Shown piece after piece: positions 54,653 to 63,609 of a stretch of 64,000 nucleotides of DNA; position 1 is the stretch's first letter, and each line of letters opens with the position of its first letter. This DNA is from Phenylobacterium montanum (lineage in GTDB: Bacteria; Pseudomonadota; Alphaproteobacteria; Caulobacterales; Caulobacteraceae): contig NZ_CP073078.1 in NCBI RefSeq assembly GCF_018135625.1, forward strand, positions 1,240,001-1,304,000. Reading direction: 5' to 3'. Made by a program: the position numbers and the translations under genes. A model generated the notes under the pieces. The model saw nothing but the letters and a program-made list of their open reading frames with translations, did no database searches and was not told the DNA's origin.

Positions 54653-55288
54653 GTGGACGGAACACAGGGCGAGACAGGACGGCGCAAGCGGCTCAGCCAC
54701 GACGAGCGGCGGCTGAAGCTGATCGAGACCACCCTGACCTGCCTGGCGCGGGACGGGGCGGAGGGTACGTCCCTGCGCAGCGTGTGCCGCGAGATGGGCG
54801 TCGCCCCCAGCCTGGTGAAGCACTTCTTCGAGGGCTGGCGCGATCTCCTGGTCGCCGCCTACGAGTTGCTGGTCGAACGCTTCATGGCCAGCCTGGAGCC
54901 GGTGGTCAACGCCGCCTATCCCAACGCCCGGGCGCGGATGGACGCGGTGATCCACACCTATCTGTCCACCGACTGGGCCGGCGACAGCTCGATCGGCGCC
55001 AGCATCGCCTTCTGGCAGCTGTCGCGCAGCCTGCCCGAACTGAAAGCCTCGTTCACCCGCTACCTGAACGGCCGCCGCGCCCTGCTGCAGCAGGCGCTGG
55101 AGGACCTCACCGTCGAAGCCGGCGTCGAGGTGGATCTCGAACAACTGACCACGGCCTTCATGCTGATGCTGGACGGCGTCTGGCTGGAGATCTCGGTCAA
55201 TCCGGGCAACATCGCCGAGAGCGGCGCGCATGCGATGTGCTGGTTCTGGCTCGACGCGGTTCTGGCCGGCCGGCGCAAGGCTGGCTGA
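54653..55288 (+). CDS. TetR-family regulator, BetI-like
   Basis: A 211-residue TetR protein with helix-turn-helix GTSLRSVCREMGVAPSLVKH (about 39-58) and a C-terminal domain resembling the BetI group (MDAVIHTYLSTDWAGDSS; LMLDGVWLEISVNPG). BetI senses choline, which fits the N-methyl-compound reading of this cluster. The start is GTG at 54653, 45 bp after the Rieske gene. It likely controls the TonB-MFS-hydrolase and flavoprotein-Rieske units through the shared element found upstream of both. Confidence 0.85.
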   Translation: MDGTQGETGRRKRLSHDERRLKLIETTLTCLARDGAEGTSLRSVCREMGVAPSLVKHFFEGWRDLLVAAYELLVERFMASLEPVVNAAYPNARARMDAVIHTYLSTDWAGDSSIGASIAFWQLSRSLPELKASFTRYLNGRRALLQQALEDLTVEAGVEVDLEQLTTAFMLMLDGVWLEISVNPGNIAESGAHAMCWFWLDAVLAGRRKAG

Positions 55289-55304
55289 GCGGATTGCGCG
55301 GCTG

Positions 55305-56885
55305 ATGGGCGCCGCCCCCGCCGTGGACATGGACCGGGCCGCGCGCGCGGCGATGGCCCGGCGCGATGCCGGGGCGGCGCGCCGCGCGGTCGATGCGCTC
55401 CTGACCGCCCATCCGGATTTTGCGCCGGGCTGGCTGACCGCCAGCGTGCTGGCCCTGGACCTCGGCCAGCCCGGCCGGGCCCTGGAAGCCGCAGATCGCG
55501 GTCTAGCCCTGACGCCGGGCGACCCGACCCTGAGACTGCAGCAGGTGCGATGCCTCGCGACCGCCGCCCGGCTGAACGAGGCCGTCGCCGCGGCCCGGAC
55601 GCTGGAGGCAGGCATCGGTGCAGATCCTCGGCTGCAACATGAGCTCGGCAACATCTTCTCGCTGCTTGGCGACCACGCCCGGGCGCTCGACTGGCTGCGC
55701 AGAGCCCAGGCGGCCCTGCCGGACGATCCGGCGCTCAAGTTCAACCTCGCCACCGTGCTGCGCTTCACCGGCGGCTTCGCCGAGGCCGAGATCCTGCTCG
55801 ACCAGGTCATCGCCGCCCGCCCAGACGACTGGGAGGCCTGGGGCTTGCGCTCGCAGCTGCGAACCCAGACCCGGGATCGCAACCACGTCGAGCCCCTGAA
55901 GACTCGCCTCACCCCGCCGCCGGCCGCCTGGCAAGGCGAGGTCCAACTGCGCTACGCCCTGGCCAAGGAATACGAGGACCTGGGCGAGGATCGGGCCAGT
56001 TTCGAACAACTTCGCCTAGGCGCTGGCCTTCGCCGCCGCCGCCTGAGCTACGACGTCGGCGCTGACGTCGAGACGCTCGATCTGATCCGTCGAACCTATG
56101 ACGCCGCCTGGCTGGCCGGCGCTCCCCAAGGACCGACCTCCGCCGCGCCGATCTTCGTCTTCGGCCTCCCCCGCTCCGGCACCACCCTGGTCGAACGCAT
56201 CCTGAGCAGCCATCCCGATGTCGCCTCCCTGGGCGAACTCAACGACCTGCCGACCTCGGTCACAACCGTCGGCGCGGCCCTGGCCGGCGGTCGGCCGACG
56301 CCCAAGCAGGCGCTGGTTGAGCTCGCGGCCCAGGCGCCAGACCGGATAGGCAGCCTCTACCTGGAGCGGGTCGAACCGCGCGCGACGGACGCGCCGCGCT
56401 TCATCGACAAGCTGCCGATGAATGAGCTCTATGCCGGCCTGATCGCCGCCGGCCTGCCGGGCGCCAAGCTGGTTCAGGTGACGCGGCGGCCGATGGCCAG
56501 CGGCTACGCCATGTTCAAGACCCTGTTCCGGCAGGGCTATCCGTTCTCCTACGACCTCGACGATCTCGGCCGCTACATCGCCGCCCATCTGCGGCTCGCG
56601 GCTCATTGGCGTGACGCCCTGGGGGAGAGAGTGATTACTATAGCCTATGAGGACCTGGTCGCGGACCAGGAGGGGCATACCCGCCGGCTGATCGCCGCGT
56701 GCGGTCTGGACTGGAATCCGGCCTGCTTGGCGCCCCAGGCCAATCCCGCCGCCAGCAGCACCCACAGCGCCGTACAGGTGCGCCGGCCTGTATACGCGCA
56801 CGCTGTCGAGCAGTGGCGACGCCATGCCGAGGAACTGGCGCCTCTCGCGCGGCGCCTGGAGCTAGAAGGGGTGGCGCAGAGCTGA
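55305..56885 (+). CDS. TPR-repeat sulfotransferase
   Basis: A 526-residue protein: TPR-like helices at about 10-200 (HELGNIFSLLGDHARALDWL; NLATVLRFTGGFAEAEILLD), then a sulfotransferase domain with the PAPS-binding loop FVFGLPRSGTTLVERILSSH and the region RFIDKLPMNELYAGLI. It would move sulfate from PAPS to a carbohydrate, peptide or lipid. ATG 55305 is chosen; the frame is open to 55230 inside the TetR gene. Such TPR-sulfotransferases are common in Caulobacterales. Its link to the upstream cluster is unclear. Confidence 0.85.
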   Translation: MGAAPAVDMDRAARAAMARRDAGAARRAVDALLTAHPDFAPGWLTASVLALDLGQPGRALEAADRGLALTPGDPTLRLQQVRCLATAARLNEAVAAARTLEAGIGADPRLQHELGNIFSLLGDHARALDWLRRAQAALPDDPALKFNLATVLRFTGGFAEAEILLDQVIAARPDDWEAWGLRSQLRTQTRDRNHVEPLKTRLTPPPAAWQGEVQLRYALAKEYEDLGEDRASFEQLRLGAGLRRRRLSYDVGADVETLDLIRRTYDAAWLAGAPQGPTSAAPIFVFGLPRSGTTLVERILSSHPDVASLGELNDLPTSVTTVGAALAGGRPTPKQALVELAAQAPDRIGSLYLERVEPRATDAPRFIDKLPMNELYAGLIAAGLPGAKLVQVTRRPMASGYAMFKTLFRQGYPFSYDLDDLGRYIAAHLRLAAHWRDALGERVITIAYEDLVADQEGHTRRLIAACGLDWNPACLAPQANPAASSTHSAVQVRRPVYAHAVEQWRRHAEELAPLARRLELEGVAQS

Positions 56886-57287
56886 ATTCGAACTGCAATG
56901 GAAATGGAGCCTTCGAACGTTCCAGGGCCGTGTGATCAATCAGCTATCAGCTCAAATTTCCGCTTCAGCGCCTCCCTTCCGTCGCGGGAGCGTCACTGTG
57001 GTAGAGGCCATCGCAAAACGAGCGATGTCGCGCGGGCTGGTTGGCCGGTTGGCTCTCGCATCGCCAATTTGCGATTGGTCGCCATCGCAGGACCTCTCGA
57101 TTCCACCTCCCGCGAACTGGCAGCATTCATTTCCGCATATTTTGGGCATTCCCCATATGTTGAGCGCAAAAGCCGGCTTGGAAAGCAGCTTTTGCTTCCA
57201 GCCACGCTTGGGACAACCAAGAGTGTGTGCTGTATCTATTTGCCAAAATTAGTGGCGCCGGAAACAGGCGGACCAAGGAGGATCGTC
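56886..57287. other. 402-bp intergenic stretch without a convincing gene
   Basis: Between the sulfotransferase stop and the glycine-rich protein start. The glycine-rich frame is open through it, but codon content there is unlike the repeat protein and there is no Shine-Dalgarno sequence until AAGGAGG at 57275-57281. No repeat, RNA gene or clear promoter could be made out. Confidence 0.5.
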
Positions 57288-60200
57288 GTGTCGGATGTCG
57301 TCGTGGTCGGCGCCAATGGGGCGGATGGGGTCAATGGCGATCCGAATCATGTGGACGCTACCCCGGGTCACGCCGCCGTCGCGACCAACACCACCTCGAG
57401 CGACTTGACCAACCTCGCCACAGCGACCGGCGGGAACGGCGGCCAGGGCGGCGCCTACGACTATTTCGACGAAAACGGTGAGGAGATCTACGGCAGCGGG
57501 ATCGGAGGTACAGGCGGCGCGGCGACAGCCAGCGCCCTGACCAGAGCCAGCAACCCGGGCGCGGCCTTGGCCGGCGCCTCGGCCACGGGCGGAACAGGCG
57601 GCTACGACGGTCCTCCGGAAGGCCCAACCAGCTACGGCAACCCCGGCGCAGAAAGTGGTGGCAAGGCTACGGCGGTCGCGGGCGCGCTGAATGACGTGGG
57701 TACGGCCCATGCCACGGCCACGGCCCTCGGCGGTACAGGCGGCCATTATCCGGGCGCTGCCTCGGCCTCGGCATACGCCAGGGGCGGGGCCGCGGCCACG
57801 GCGACAGCCGTGGCGACCGGTGGTGAGGCGCTTGGACAATTCGGCGGGGACTTCAGCGGCCAATCGGCCGGGGGCGGCCTTAGCTGGGCGGGCGCCTTCG
57901 CAGCGGCGACCAGCCTTGGCGGAATCGCCACCGCCTCGGCCACCAGCACCGGAGGCTCGGGCGGGGGTGGCTATGGCTACATAATGCCCGGCGGGGGCCG
58001 GCGCGCCGAGTTGGTCAACGCAGTAGACGGCCGGACCAATCATGGGACCTTAACCCTCACCCAAACGGCGAACGGGGGCTTAGGCGGCCCCAGCGACGGA
58101 AAGGGGGCGTCGGGCGGTCAGGCCGTCTCGCGACTGATCTTCGACGATACCTTGAACGCCACTCAGAGCCAGCAGGTGAATACTGCGGCGGCCGCCAACG
58201 GCGGGGCGGGGGCGGCGAGCCCGACGGGAGGGAATGGCGGCGGCGCCGTCGCCAGCAACACCACCACCGGCGCAGGGGCGGTCAATGTCGCCAGCGTTGC
58301 GATCGGCGGCGCGGGTGGGGCCGGCTCCTATGATGCTGCGGGCAATGGCGGCCTGGCGAATGCCCAGGCCGCAGGTTTCGGCGACGGGGACGGACCGGTA
58401 TCGGTTTCGGCCACCCAGACGGGCGGCGCGGGCGGCGATGCGGTCCCCAGCGGCGGCTATCCCTACAACACGACAGCCGGCCCCGGCGGGAACGGAGCCT
58501 CGAGCTACATGAAAAACGCCGTCACCGGCTCAAACGGCGGCGGCGCGCTGATTCTGACTCAGACGGCGGTCGGCGGCGCCGGCGGAAGCGCCACGGGCGC
58601 CGTCGGCGGTCTGGCCGGGGCCGCCACCTCGACGCTTTCGCGCGACGACAGCGCCGACACCGCAGAGTCAGGATCCGCAACAACGACAGCGGCGGCCGTG
58701 GGCGGCGCCGGCGGCGCGGGCCTCTCGGGCTCAAACGGCGGCACGGCCTACGCCACCGACGACATCACCGGCGGCGCGGCCGGCACGGCGGCGCTTGCCA
58801 CCACAGCCAGTGCGACCGGCGGCGCGGGCGGCGCCGGCGAGGCCGGCGGGACAGGCGGCGGCGGCGGCGGCGCTCACGCCAACGACGACAATACGGGCGC
58901 CGGTTCTGCGCCCCTGACCGGCTATGCCGCCGCCGTCGGCGGCGCGGGCGGCTCCGTGGCCAGCAAAGGGAACGGCGGCCTGGGGGGGCGGGCTGCCGCT
59001 GTCGCGATCGGCGCCGCGACCAACTCCAGCCAAGTCTACGCCAACGCGAACGCCACGGGCGGCGCCGGCGGCGCGGGCGACGGGACCGGCCACAAGGGCG
59101 GCGCGGGCGGCCAGGCTGCGGGCTCCGTCAGCGTGACCGGCGGAGCGAGCGCCGACGGCATTGTCGTACGCACGGGCGGCGATGGCGGCGCCGGCCTAGA
59201 CGGCGCTGACGGTGGAGTTGGGGCCTATGCCTATCTGCTCAACGCGGCGACCGGCTCGGCGGCGGGCGGCCAGTTGATGCTGGCCCAGAACGCCATCGGC
59301 GGCGCAGGCGGTTCCAGCGACGGCGGGGCGGCCGGACGCGGCGGCGAGGCGACCTCTCACCTGACTGACGCTGTCGGTGGGACGGACATGACCAAGCAAC
59401 TCGCCTTCTATGCGGAAGCAGTAGGCGGCGCGGGCGGTGCGGGCCTGAGCGGCTCAGACGGCGGGGCCGGCGCCCGGGCCAACGCAGTGATCGCCGCCTC
59501 CGGCGTGCGGGATGTGGCCGCCACAGCGAACGCGATCGGCGGCGCAGGCGGCGCCGGGACGATCTATGGCGCGGGCGGAAGCGCCGTCGCCTCTGTCACA
59601 GCGTCAGCGAGCGACATAGCCAATGTCGCCGCCAATGCAACCGGCGGCGCGGGCTCGACTTCAGGAACGGCGCTCGCAACCGCCACGGACACGGCGGCCA
59701 CCGGCTCGCTGATCGTCGATGCGGAAACCAGCAGCACGCCCGGCCAGCTCATCCAATCGGTCTATGCCAGCGGCTCCATCACCGTGGCCGGCTCGGACAA
59801 TGGACGGGCGACCGCCTCGATCGGCGATCCTGCGCCGCTCCTGGCCGGGGGATATGACGCCCAGGCGGTAATCACTGGAGCGCCCACAGCAGGAATCTGG
59901 TCGGTGACGTCGGTCAATCCCGACATCCAAGCGGCCTTCGGCGCTAACCCCACCATCTTCGCCATGGGCCAGTTGGGCGGCCGCCACGCCGCTGCCGGAA
60001 CCGCAGAACAGACCGTCAGCGACGAACTGGACGTCACCGTCGACCTGACCCAGCTCGCGAGCCGGCAGGATCTGGTGCTCGGCCTCTACGGCCTGATCGC
60101 CAACCAGACCATCGCCGACCCGGCCCTGAACGTCGAGGTCAATGGCGCCAGCGTCTTCTACAAGCAGAGCGCGACCCTGGCGGACGAGCTCAGCCTGTTC

Positions 60201-60467
60201 GAGGACGACGCCATCGACCTGGGCTCGCTAGCCAGCAGCGCCGCAGGCGACACCCTGAGGCTGCAGATCACCTTTTCGTTCGAGACCTCCTCGTCGGACC
60301 AGGCGATCGATTTCGGCGTCATCATCGGCGACTCTACCGCGAGCGCGGGCGCCCAGCGCTTCGCCCAGGCAGCGTCGAGCTTTGCTTCGGGACGATCAGC
60401 CGCGGCGACCGCGCCATTAGTCACCCCCGCCAGCGCCCCACCAGTCGTTGCGCCACCCACCGCATAG
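57288..60467 (+). CDS. Glycine-rich repeat protein, likely surface or secreted
   Basis: A 1059-residue low-complexity protein of unknown function. The start is GTG 57288, six bases after AAGGAGG. Residues about 40-850 carry about twenty GGxGG blocks, mostly GGAGGAG or GGAGGSA, separated by Ala/Thr/Ser-rich strands of 20-50 residues, as in TLTLTQTANGGLGGPS, ALILTQTAVGGAGGSA and QLMLAQNAIGGAGGSS, which are variants of one unit. The last 200 residues are not repetitive and read as a beta-rich domain (TVDLTQLASRQDLVLGLYGL; DTLRLQITFSFE). There is no N-terminal signal peptide, so export, if any, would be by a C-terminal signal (type I) or another route. Resembles PE-PGRS-like glycine-rich proteins in composition only. 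Confidence 0.75.
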   Translation: MSDVVVVGANGADGVNGDPNHVDATPGHAAVATNTTSSDLTNLATATGGNGGQGGAYDYFDENGEEIYGSGIGGTGGAATASALTRASNPGAALAGASATGGTGGYDGPPEGPTSYGNPGAESGGKATAVAGALNDVGTAHATATALGGTGGHYPGAASASAYARGGAAATATAVATGGEALGQFGGDFSGQSAGGGLSWAGAFAAATSLGGIATASATSTGGSGGGGYGYIMPGGGRRAELVNAVDGRTNHGTLTLTQTANGGLGGPSDGKGASGGQAVSRLIFDDTLNATQSQQVNTAAAANGGAGAASPTGGNGGGAVASNTTTGAGAVNVASVAIGGAGGAGSYDAAGNGGLANAQAAGFGDGDGPVSVSATQTGGAGGDAVPSGGYPYNTTAGPGGNGASSYMKNAVTGSNGGGALILTQTAVGGAGGSATGAVGGLAGAATSTLSRDDSADTAESGSATTTAAAVGGAGGAGLSGSNGGTAYATDDITGGAAGTAALATTASATGGAGGAGEAGGTGGGGGGAHANDDNTGAGSAPLTGYAAAVGGAGGSVASKGNGGLGGRAAAVAIGAATNSSQVYANANATGGAGGAGDGTGHKGGAGGQAAGSVSVTGGASADGIVVRTGGDGGAGLDGADGGVGAYAYLLNAATGSAAGGQLMLAQNAIGGAGGSSDGGAAGRGGEATSHLTDAVGGTDMTKQLAFYAEAVGGAGGAGLSGSDGGAGARANAVIAASGVRDVAATANAIGGAGGAGTIYGAGGSAVASVTASASDIANVAANATGGAGSTSGTALATATDTAATGSLIVDAETSSTPGQLIQSVYASGSITVAGSDNGRATASIGDPAPLLAGGYDAQAVITGAPTAGIWSVTSVNPDIQAAFGANPTIFAMGQLGGRHAAAGTAEQTVSDELDVTVDLTQLASRQDLVLGLYGLIANQTIADPALNVEVNGASVFYKQSATLADELSLFEDDAIDLGSLASSAAGDTLRLQITFSFETSSSDQAIDFGVIIGDSTASAGAQRFAQAASSFASGRSAAATAPLVTPASAPPVVAPPTA

Positions 60468-60839
60468 ATCCGGTAGAGAGTGTGCAAGCCGTCGTTCAGC
60501 CTTCGGTCCGCGCGGGTGATAAATTTCGCTCGGCCGCATGGAATGCCGCGCTGGCGGATCACGGCGATCGCACGTCCGGCGATCATCATTGCGCGGCGCC
60601 GAAGTTAGCCTGGGTCAAAAGGCCGTCATTGGTGCGGGTCAACCAATCGACCTCGGCGCGGACGGCTCTATGACTGTAATGCAGAAACTAGCGCCGCCGT
60701 AGCAGCCCGCCCGGAAGGGCCGCAATTGACGACAATCGCCCTCCGCACCGCGCCCAAAAAGCCCGATTGTTTGAGCCCTGGCGGCCTCGCTCGGACGACG
60801 GCTATCGGCGGCCTGCTGCCCCACATGGCCGATGCGAGC
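60468..60839. other. 372-bp gap between convergent genes
   Basis: Lies between the glycine-rich protein stop and the GH39 stop. Short frames here show no family features. No strong intrinsic terminator with a T-run is visible. Confidence 0.5.
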
Positions 60840-62447
60840 TCAACTTGAACCTGCCGCCTGCTCGGCCGTCCGGCGCGGACCTTCCAGCTCGACGAGGACA
60901 ATGTCATTGGTGCGTACGGGCAGATCAACTGACAGCGTCTCGCCGCGGGCGATCTGGACAATGCGGTCCGTCTCCGGCAGGTCCCGAGTCAGATCCTGCA
61001 AAGCCTTGAGTTCCGTAGGTTCAAGCGCCTGTGGAGCCCCCATATCGAGGTAGCGGCTATATGCGTCGTTAGCCCTGTAGCCGGTGCGACGCACCCGTAG
61101 CCGATATGCACCTGGCCTTAGGCCAGCCAGACGCAGCCGTGCCGGCGCAGCCGGGGCGGACGGATGAAGCCGGGTGTAGAAGGGCCGGTTGCTGACCTTC
61201 TGGTCGGGCTGGGTCCAATCGTAGACCAGCGCCGCCACGCGATCATCGTCCACTGCCGCAAAGACCCGGTCATCCGCACAGGCGATCTCGCGGCCGCGCA
61301 CGGCATGAAGGTATCTGTAGGCGAAATAGGCGGGTTTACGCACGCCTTCGCGGGTAAGCAAACCGAAGCCACCGTGGAATGGCGTTGGCGGCGGTCCCGG
61401 CTCTTCGAAGAGGTCGGTATAGGTCCAGTAGCTCATACCTTGCGCCAGTCCCTGCGACCGTCTCAACTTCTCCAGAATGTACGCGGCGCTGATATAAGAG
61501 TCGTGGACCGGGTCGCGCGGCGTGTAGCTGGTGCTCCATTCACTGAAATAGAGCGGCAAGTTCGGGAAGGCCGACGCGCTGATTTGCTCGCGCACGCGTC
61601 GAACGTCGCCTACGATCGCGTCCGGCGACGTCGAGAGCTTGGTGTCAGCCTTCCCATTCTCATCGAGGAAACCACCGTCGACTCCGTAGGTGTGAGTGGT
61701 GACGAAGTCGACGGCCGAGCCGCTCTGGGCCACGTGATCGAGGAATTCCGGAACCCATGCGGCGCCGGCGGTCGCCGGGCCGCCCACCCGGATCGCCGGA
61801 TCGATCGCCTTAATGGTCCGTGCTGTAAGATCGTAGAGTTCGAAATAGGCCTTTTGGTCGGCGCCTTCCCAGAATCCGGCGAGATTCGGCTCGTTCCAGA
61901 CCTCGAAAAACCACTGGCGCACCTCATCAGGGCCGTAGCGCTCCTGCAGATGCCGGACGAAGGCGTCAACCAGATCGCGCCACGCGGAGGGCCGCGGATG
62001 CGACGTGTTTCCCTTCCAGTAGAAGATGGACTGCTGGGAGGTCGCCATCGCAGTGGGCGTGAAGCCTAATTCGACGAACGGGCGCACGCCCTTGGCCAGA
62101 AGCGCATCATAGAGCTGGTCGATCCCGGTCCAGTCGTAGACGATCCTCCCATTGGCCTCGCGCACTGTTCCGAGCACGTCATGGAAGATGGCGTGAAAGC
62201 GGACGTAGCGAAAGCCGAGCTCGTTTATGATCGCCTTCAGCTGCGCCTGGCAGTCAGGGCGGATCAGGGTCCCCGGATAGTCCGAGCCGATCGAGAGATC
62301 GAAAAAGCGGTCTACCGGATCGCCGGCTTTCGAAACATCGAAATTTATGATCCGCACATTCTCCCCGGCCTGCGGCCCCGCCAGGGCGGGCTTTGTCGTC
62401 GCCGCTGCCGAGAGCGCGGCGATCACCGCGCGACGCGATACTTTCAT
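60840..62447 (-). CDS. Glycoside hydrolase family 39 (beta-xylosidase-like), exported
   Basis: A 535-residue GH39 enzyme. The ATG at 62447 (GAGG upstream) begins a twin-arginine-type signal MKVSRRAVIAALSAAATTKP. The acid/base glutamate is in FFEVWNEPNLAGFW (near residue 175) and the nucleophile in LYFSEWSTSYTPRD (near residue 295); the family's HTYGVDGG segment lies between. The C-terminal region is the beta-sandwich of GH39. It should remove xylose or a similar sugar from oligosaccharides in the periplasm. A LacI-type palindrome 76 bp upstream suggests sugar-inducible repression. Confidence 0.9.
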   Translation of the reverse strand: MKVSRRAVIAALSAAATTKPALAGPQAGENVRIINFDVSKAGDPVDRFFDLSIGSDYPGTLIRPDCQAQLKAIINELGFRYVRFHAIFHDVLGTVREANGRIVYDWTGIDQLYDALLAKGVRPFVELGFTPTAMATSQQSIFYWKGNTSHPRPSAWRDLVDAFVRHLQERYGPDEVRQWFFEVWNEPNLAGFWEGADQKAYFELYDLTARTIKAIDPAIRVGGPATAGAAWVPEFLDHVAQSGSAVDFVTTHTYGVDGGFLDENGKADTKLSTSPDAIVGDVRRVREQISASAFPNLPLYFSEWSTSYTPRDPVHDSYISAAYILEKLRRSQGLAQGMSYWTYTDLFEEPGPPPTPFHGGFGLLTREGVRKPAYFAYRYLHAVRGREIACADDRVFAAVDDDRVAALVYDWTQPDQKVSNRPFYTRLHPSAPAAPARLRLAGLRPGAYRLRVRRTGYRANDAYSRYLDMGAPQALEPTELKALQDLTRDLPETDRIVQIARGETLSVDLPVRTNDIVLVELEGPRRTAEQAAGSS

Positions 62448-63082
62448 GGCTACCCTCACAGCACGAAGCCCACGCATCTGCGGGCCGCCTCGGCCTTTGC
62501 TCCCGCTCGGGCCAAACCGGGCTATGGTAGCGATACCATAACGGGATAAACCAGCGAAGACGCTTCTGCGACATTCTTATCCACGAGGCGAAGTACGTGT
62601 GGATACTCGGAGTGGAGTTTGGCGACGCACCGGCCGAGCCCCGACGCCATCACGCTCGCCAAGCGTAAGCCCTAGTTCAAAGCAAGCGCTTCACTGGGCG
62701 GACCTCGGCCATGCATGTTGGAAGCCGCCGAATTTGAAATCGGCTGCCCGATCGCCGCCATGGCGGCGGAAGCACCCCGAACTCTCAAACCTCGGCGAAA
62801 CGGCCGCTCGCGGATTTTCGGATGGTCTGAGATCATCACCGATCAACTCAAGCCCTGAGGCACGGCAGACCAGCCGGCGTGTGATCTGGCGGAACCTATG
62901 ATCGCGCGGTCAGCACCGAGCCGGCGTTGCCCCAAGAAACTCGCATCCGTGACCGGTGTCGCCAATCGGATACGTGAGCGATTCCGCGGCCATCCGGGTG
63001 GCTCAGAAAGGCGTTTTGGGGAGCGCTTCGTGGGGCAAAGGGGAGATCAGGTGACCGTTCTCGACCTAACCTTTTGAAAAAC
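62448..63082. other. 635-bp intergenic stretch with one operator
   Basis: Apart from the LacI-type palindrome at 62523-62540 and a T-rich stretch next to the tRNA 3' end, nothing could be identified. A 100-codon open frame at 62599-62901 (plus) lacks family features and looks random. Confidence 0.5.
62523..62540. promoter_or_regulatory. LacI-type operator upstream of GH39 gene
   Basis: TATGGTA-GCGA-TACCATA is a perfect inverted repeat with seven-base arms; its core TGGTA-N4-TACCA with central CG is the hallmark of LacI/GalR-family operators. It is 76 bp upstream of the GH39 start. The regulator gene is not in the window. Confidence 0.6.
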
Positions 63083-63158
63083 CTGGTGGATGCGACAGGG
63101 ATTGAACCTGTGACCCCCTCGGTGTGAACGAGGTGCTCTCCCGCTGAGCTACGCATCC
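63083..63158 (-). tRNA. tRNA-Val (anticodon CAC)
   Basis: A 76-base cloverleaf on the minus strand. Acceptor arms GGATGCG (63158-63152) and CGCATCC (63093-63087) pair fully, the 3' end ACCA is encoded, the anticodon stem CCTCG/CGAGG closes the loop TTCACAC with anticodon CAC, and the T-loop is GGTTCAATCC. It reads GUG codons. A T-run (about 63080-63075) follows the 3' end and may terminate the transcript. Confidence 0.96.
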
Positions 63159-63252
63159 AGGCCAGGGAGGGCGAGCGTATAGCCCGGTCGCCCACTCACG
63201 GCAAGGGCCGAACGAAGCGCTCGGCGGCGTGGCTCCGAGAACCGCGAAAGGT

Positions 63253-63504
63253 TCAGCCGCAGCGGCGTTGCAGGAAAGACGGCCAGGTGTCGGATTGGCC
63301 CTGCCAGCGGTCGGCGCCGGGCAGTTGAGCGGTGGAGTCGTTCAGGCTGACCTCCTCCACCACGATCGACTTGTAGCGGCTGACCGAGACACGGGCGTTT
63401 TCGCCCGGGCGCAGTTCGCGGCGGATGGTATGGCCGCCGAAGGTCTCGATGATCTTGACGATGTTGCCGCTCTCGACGGCGTTCTCGACGAAAATGACGG
63501 TCAT
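63253..63504 (-). CDS. Small hypothetical protein
   Basis: An 83-residue protein beginning MTVIFVENAVESGNIVKIIE, about 100 bp downstream of the GcrA-family gene in the same direction. It contains a basic segment (TIRRELRPGENARVSVSRYK) and ends WPSFLQRRCG. I do not recognise a family. ATG 63504 is chosen with AGGA about ten bases upstream; the frame is open a few codons further. Position between gcrA-like and tRNA genes suggests a conserved small gene, but its role is unknown. Confidence 0.6.
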   Translation of the reverse strand: MTVIFVENAVESGNIVKIIETFGGHTIRRELRPGENARVSVSRYKSIVVEEVSLNDSTAQLPGADRWQGQSDTWPSFLQRRCG

Positions 63505-63562
63505 GGCGCGAACTGGTCCTGACACCGCAAGCTGCGGCGCCCAAAAGGCGGATGATGGGTTG

Positions 63563-63599
63563 AAAAAGGGCGCCCGCCGCTCGAGGGGCAGCGGCGGGC
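63563..63599 (-). terminator. Intrinsic terminator after the GcrA-family gene
   Basis: Minus-strand arms GCCCGCCGCT (63581-63572 on the complement side) and AGCGGCGGGC (63599-63590) form a perfect ten-pair stem with an eight-base loop, followed after a few bases by five T residues (63567-63563). It lies just after the stop at 63610, before the small hypothetical gene. Confidence 0.8.
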
Positions 63600-63609
63600 G
63601 TCAGGGGTG

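Noticed and set aside
53492-55912. 806-codon open frame on the minus strand across the Rieske and TetR genes
   Set aside because: Antisense to two well-supported genes and without motifs; typical of high-GC DNA.
56898-57287. N-terminal extension of the glycine-rich protein by 130 codons
   Set aside because: The text is unlike the repeat protein, lacks a signal peptide, and the strong AAGGAGG site serves the GTG at 57288.
57420-59660. Repeated GGCGGC-rich DNA considered as a CRISPR-like or satellite array
   Set aside because: The repeats keep the reading frame, vary in spacing and encode Gly/Ala blocks; there are no constant-length spacers or cas genes.
62599-62901. 100-codon open frame on the plus strand
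   Set aside because: No Shine-Dalgarno sequence, Pro/Ser/Arg-rich random-looking translation, no neighbour coupling.
63083-63158. tRNA-Val 3' end as an attachment site of a genomic island
   Set aside because: No integrase gene and no second copy of the tRNA 3' sequence was seen in the window.
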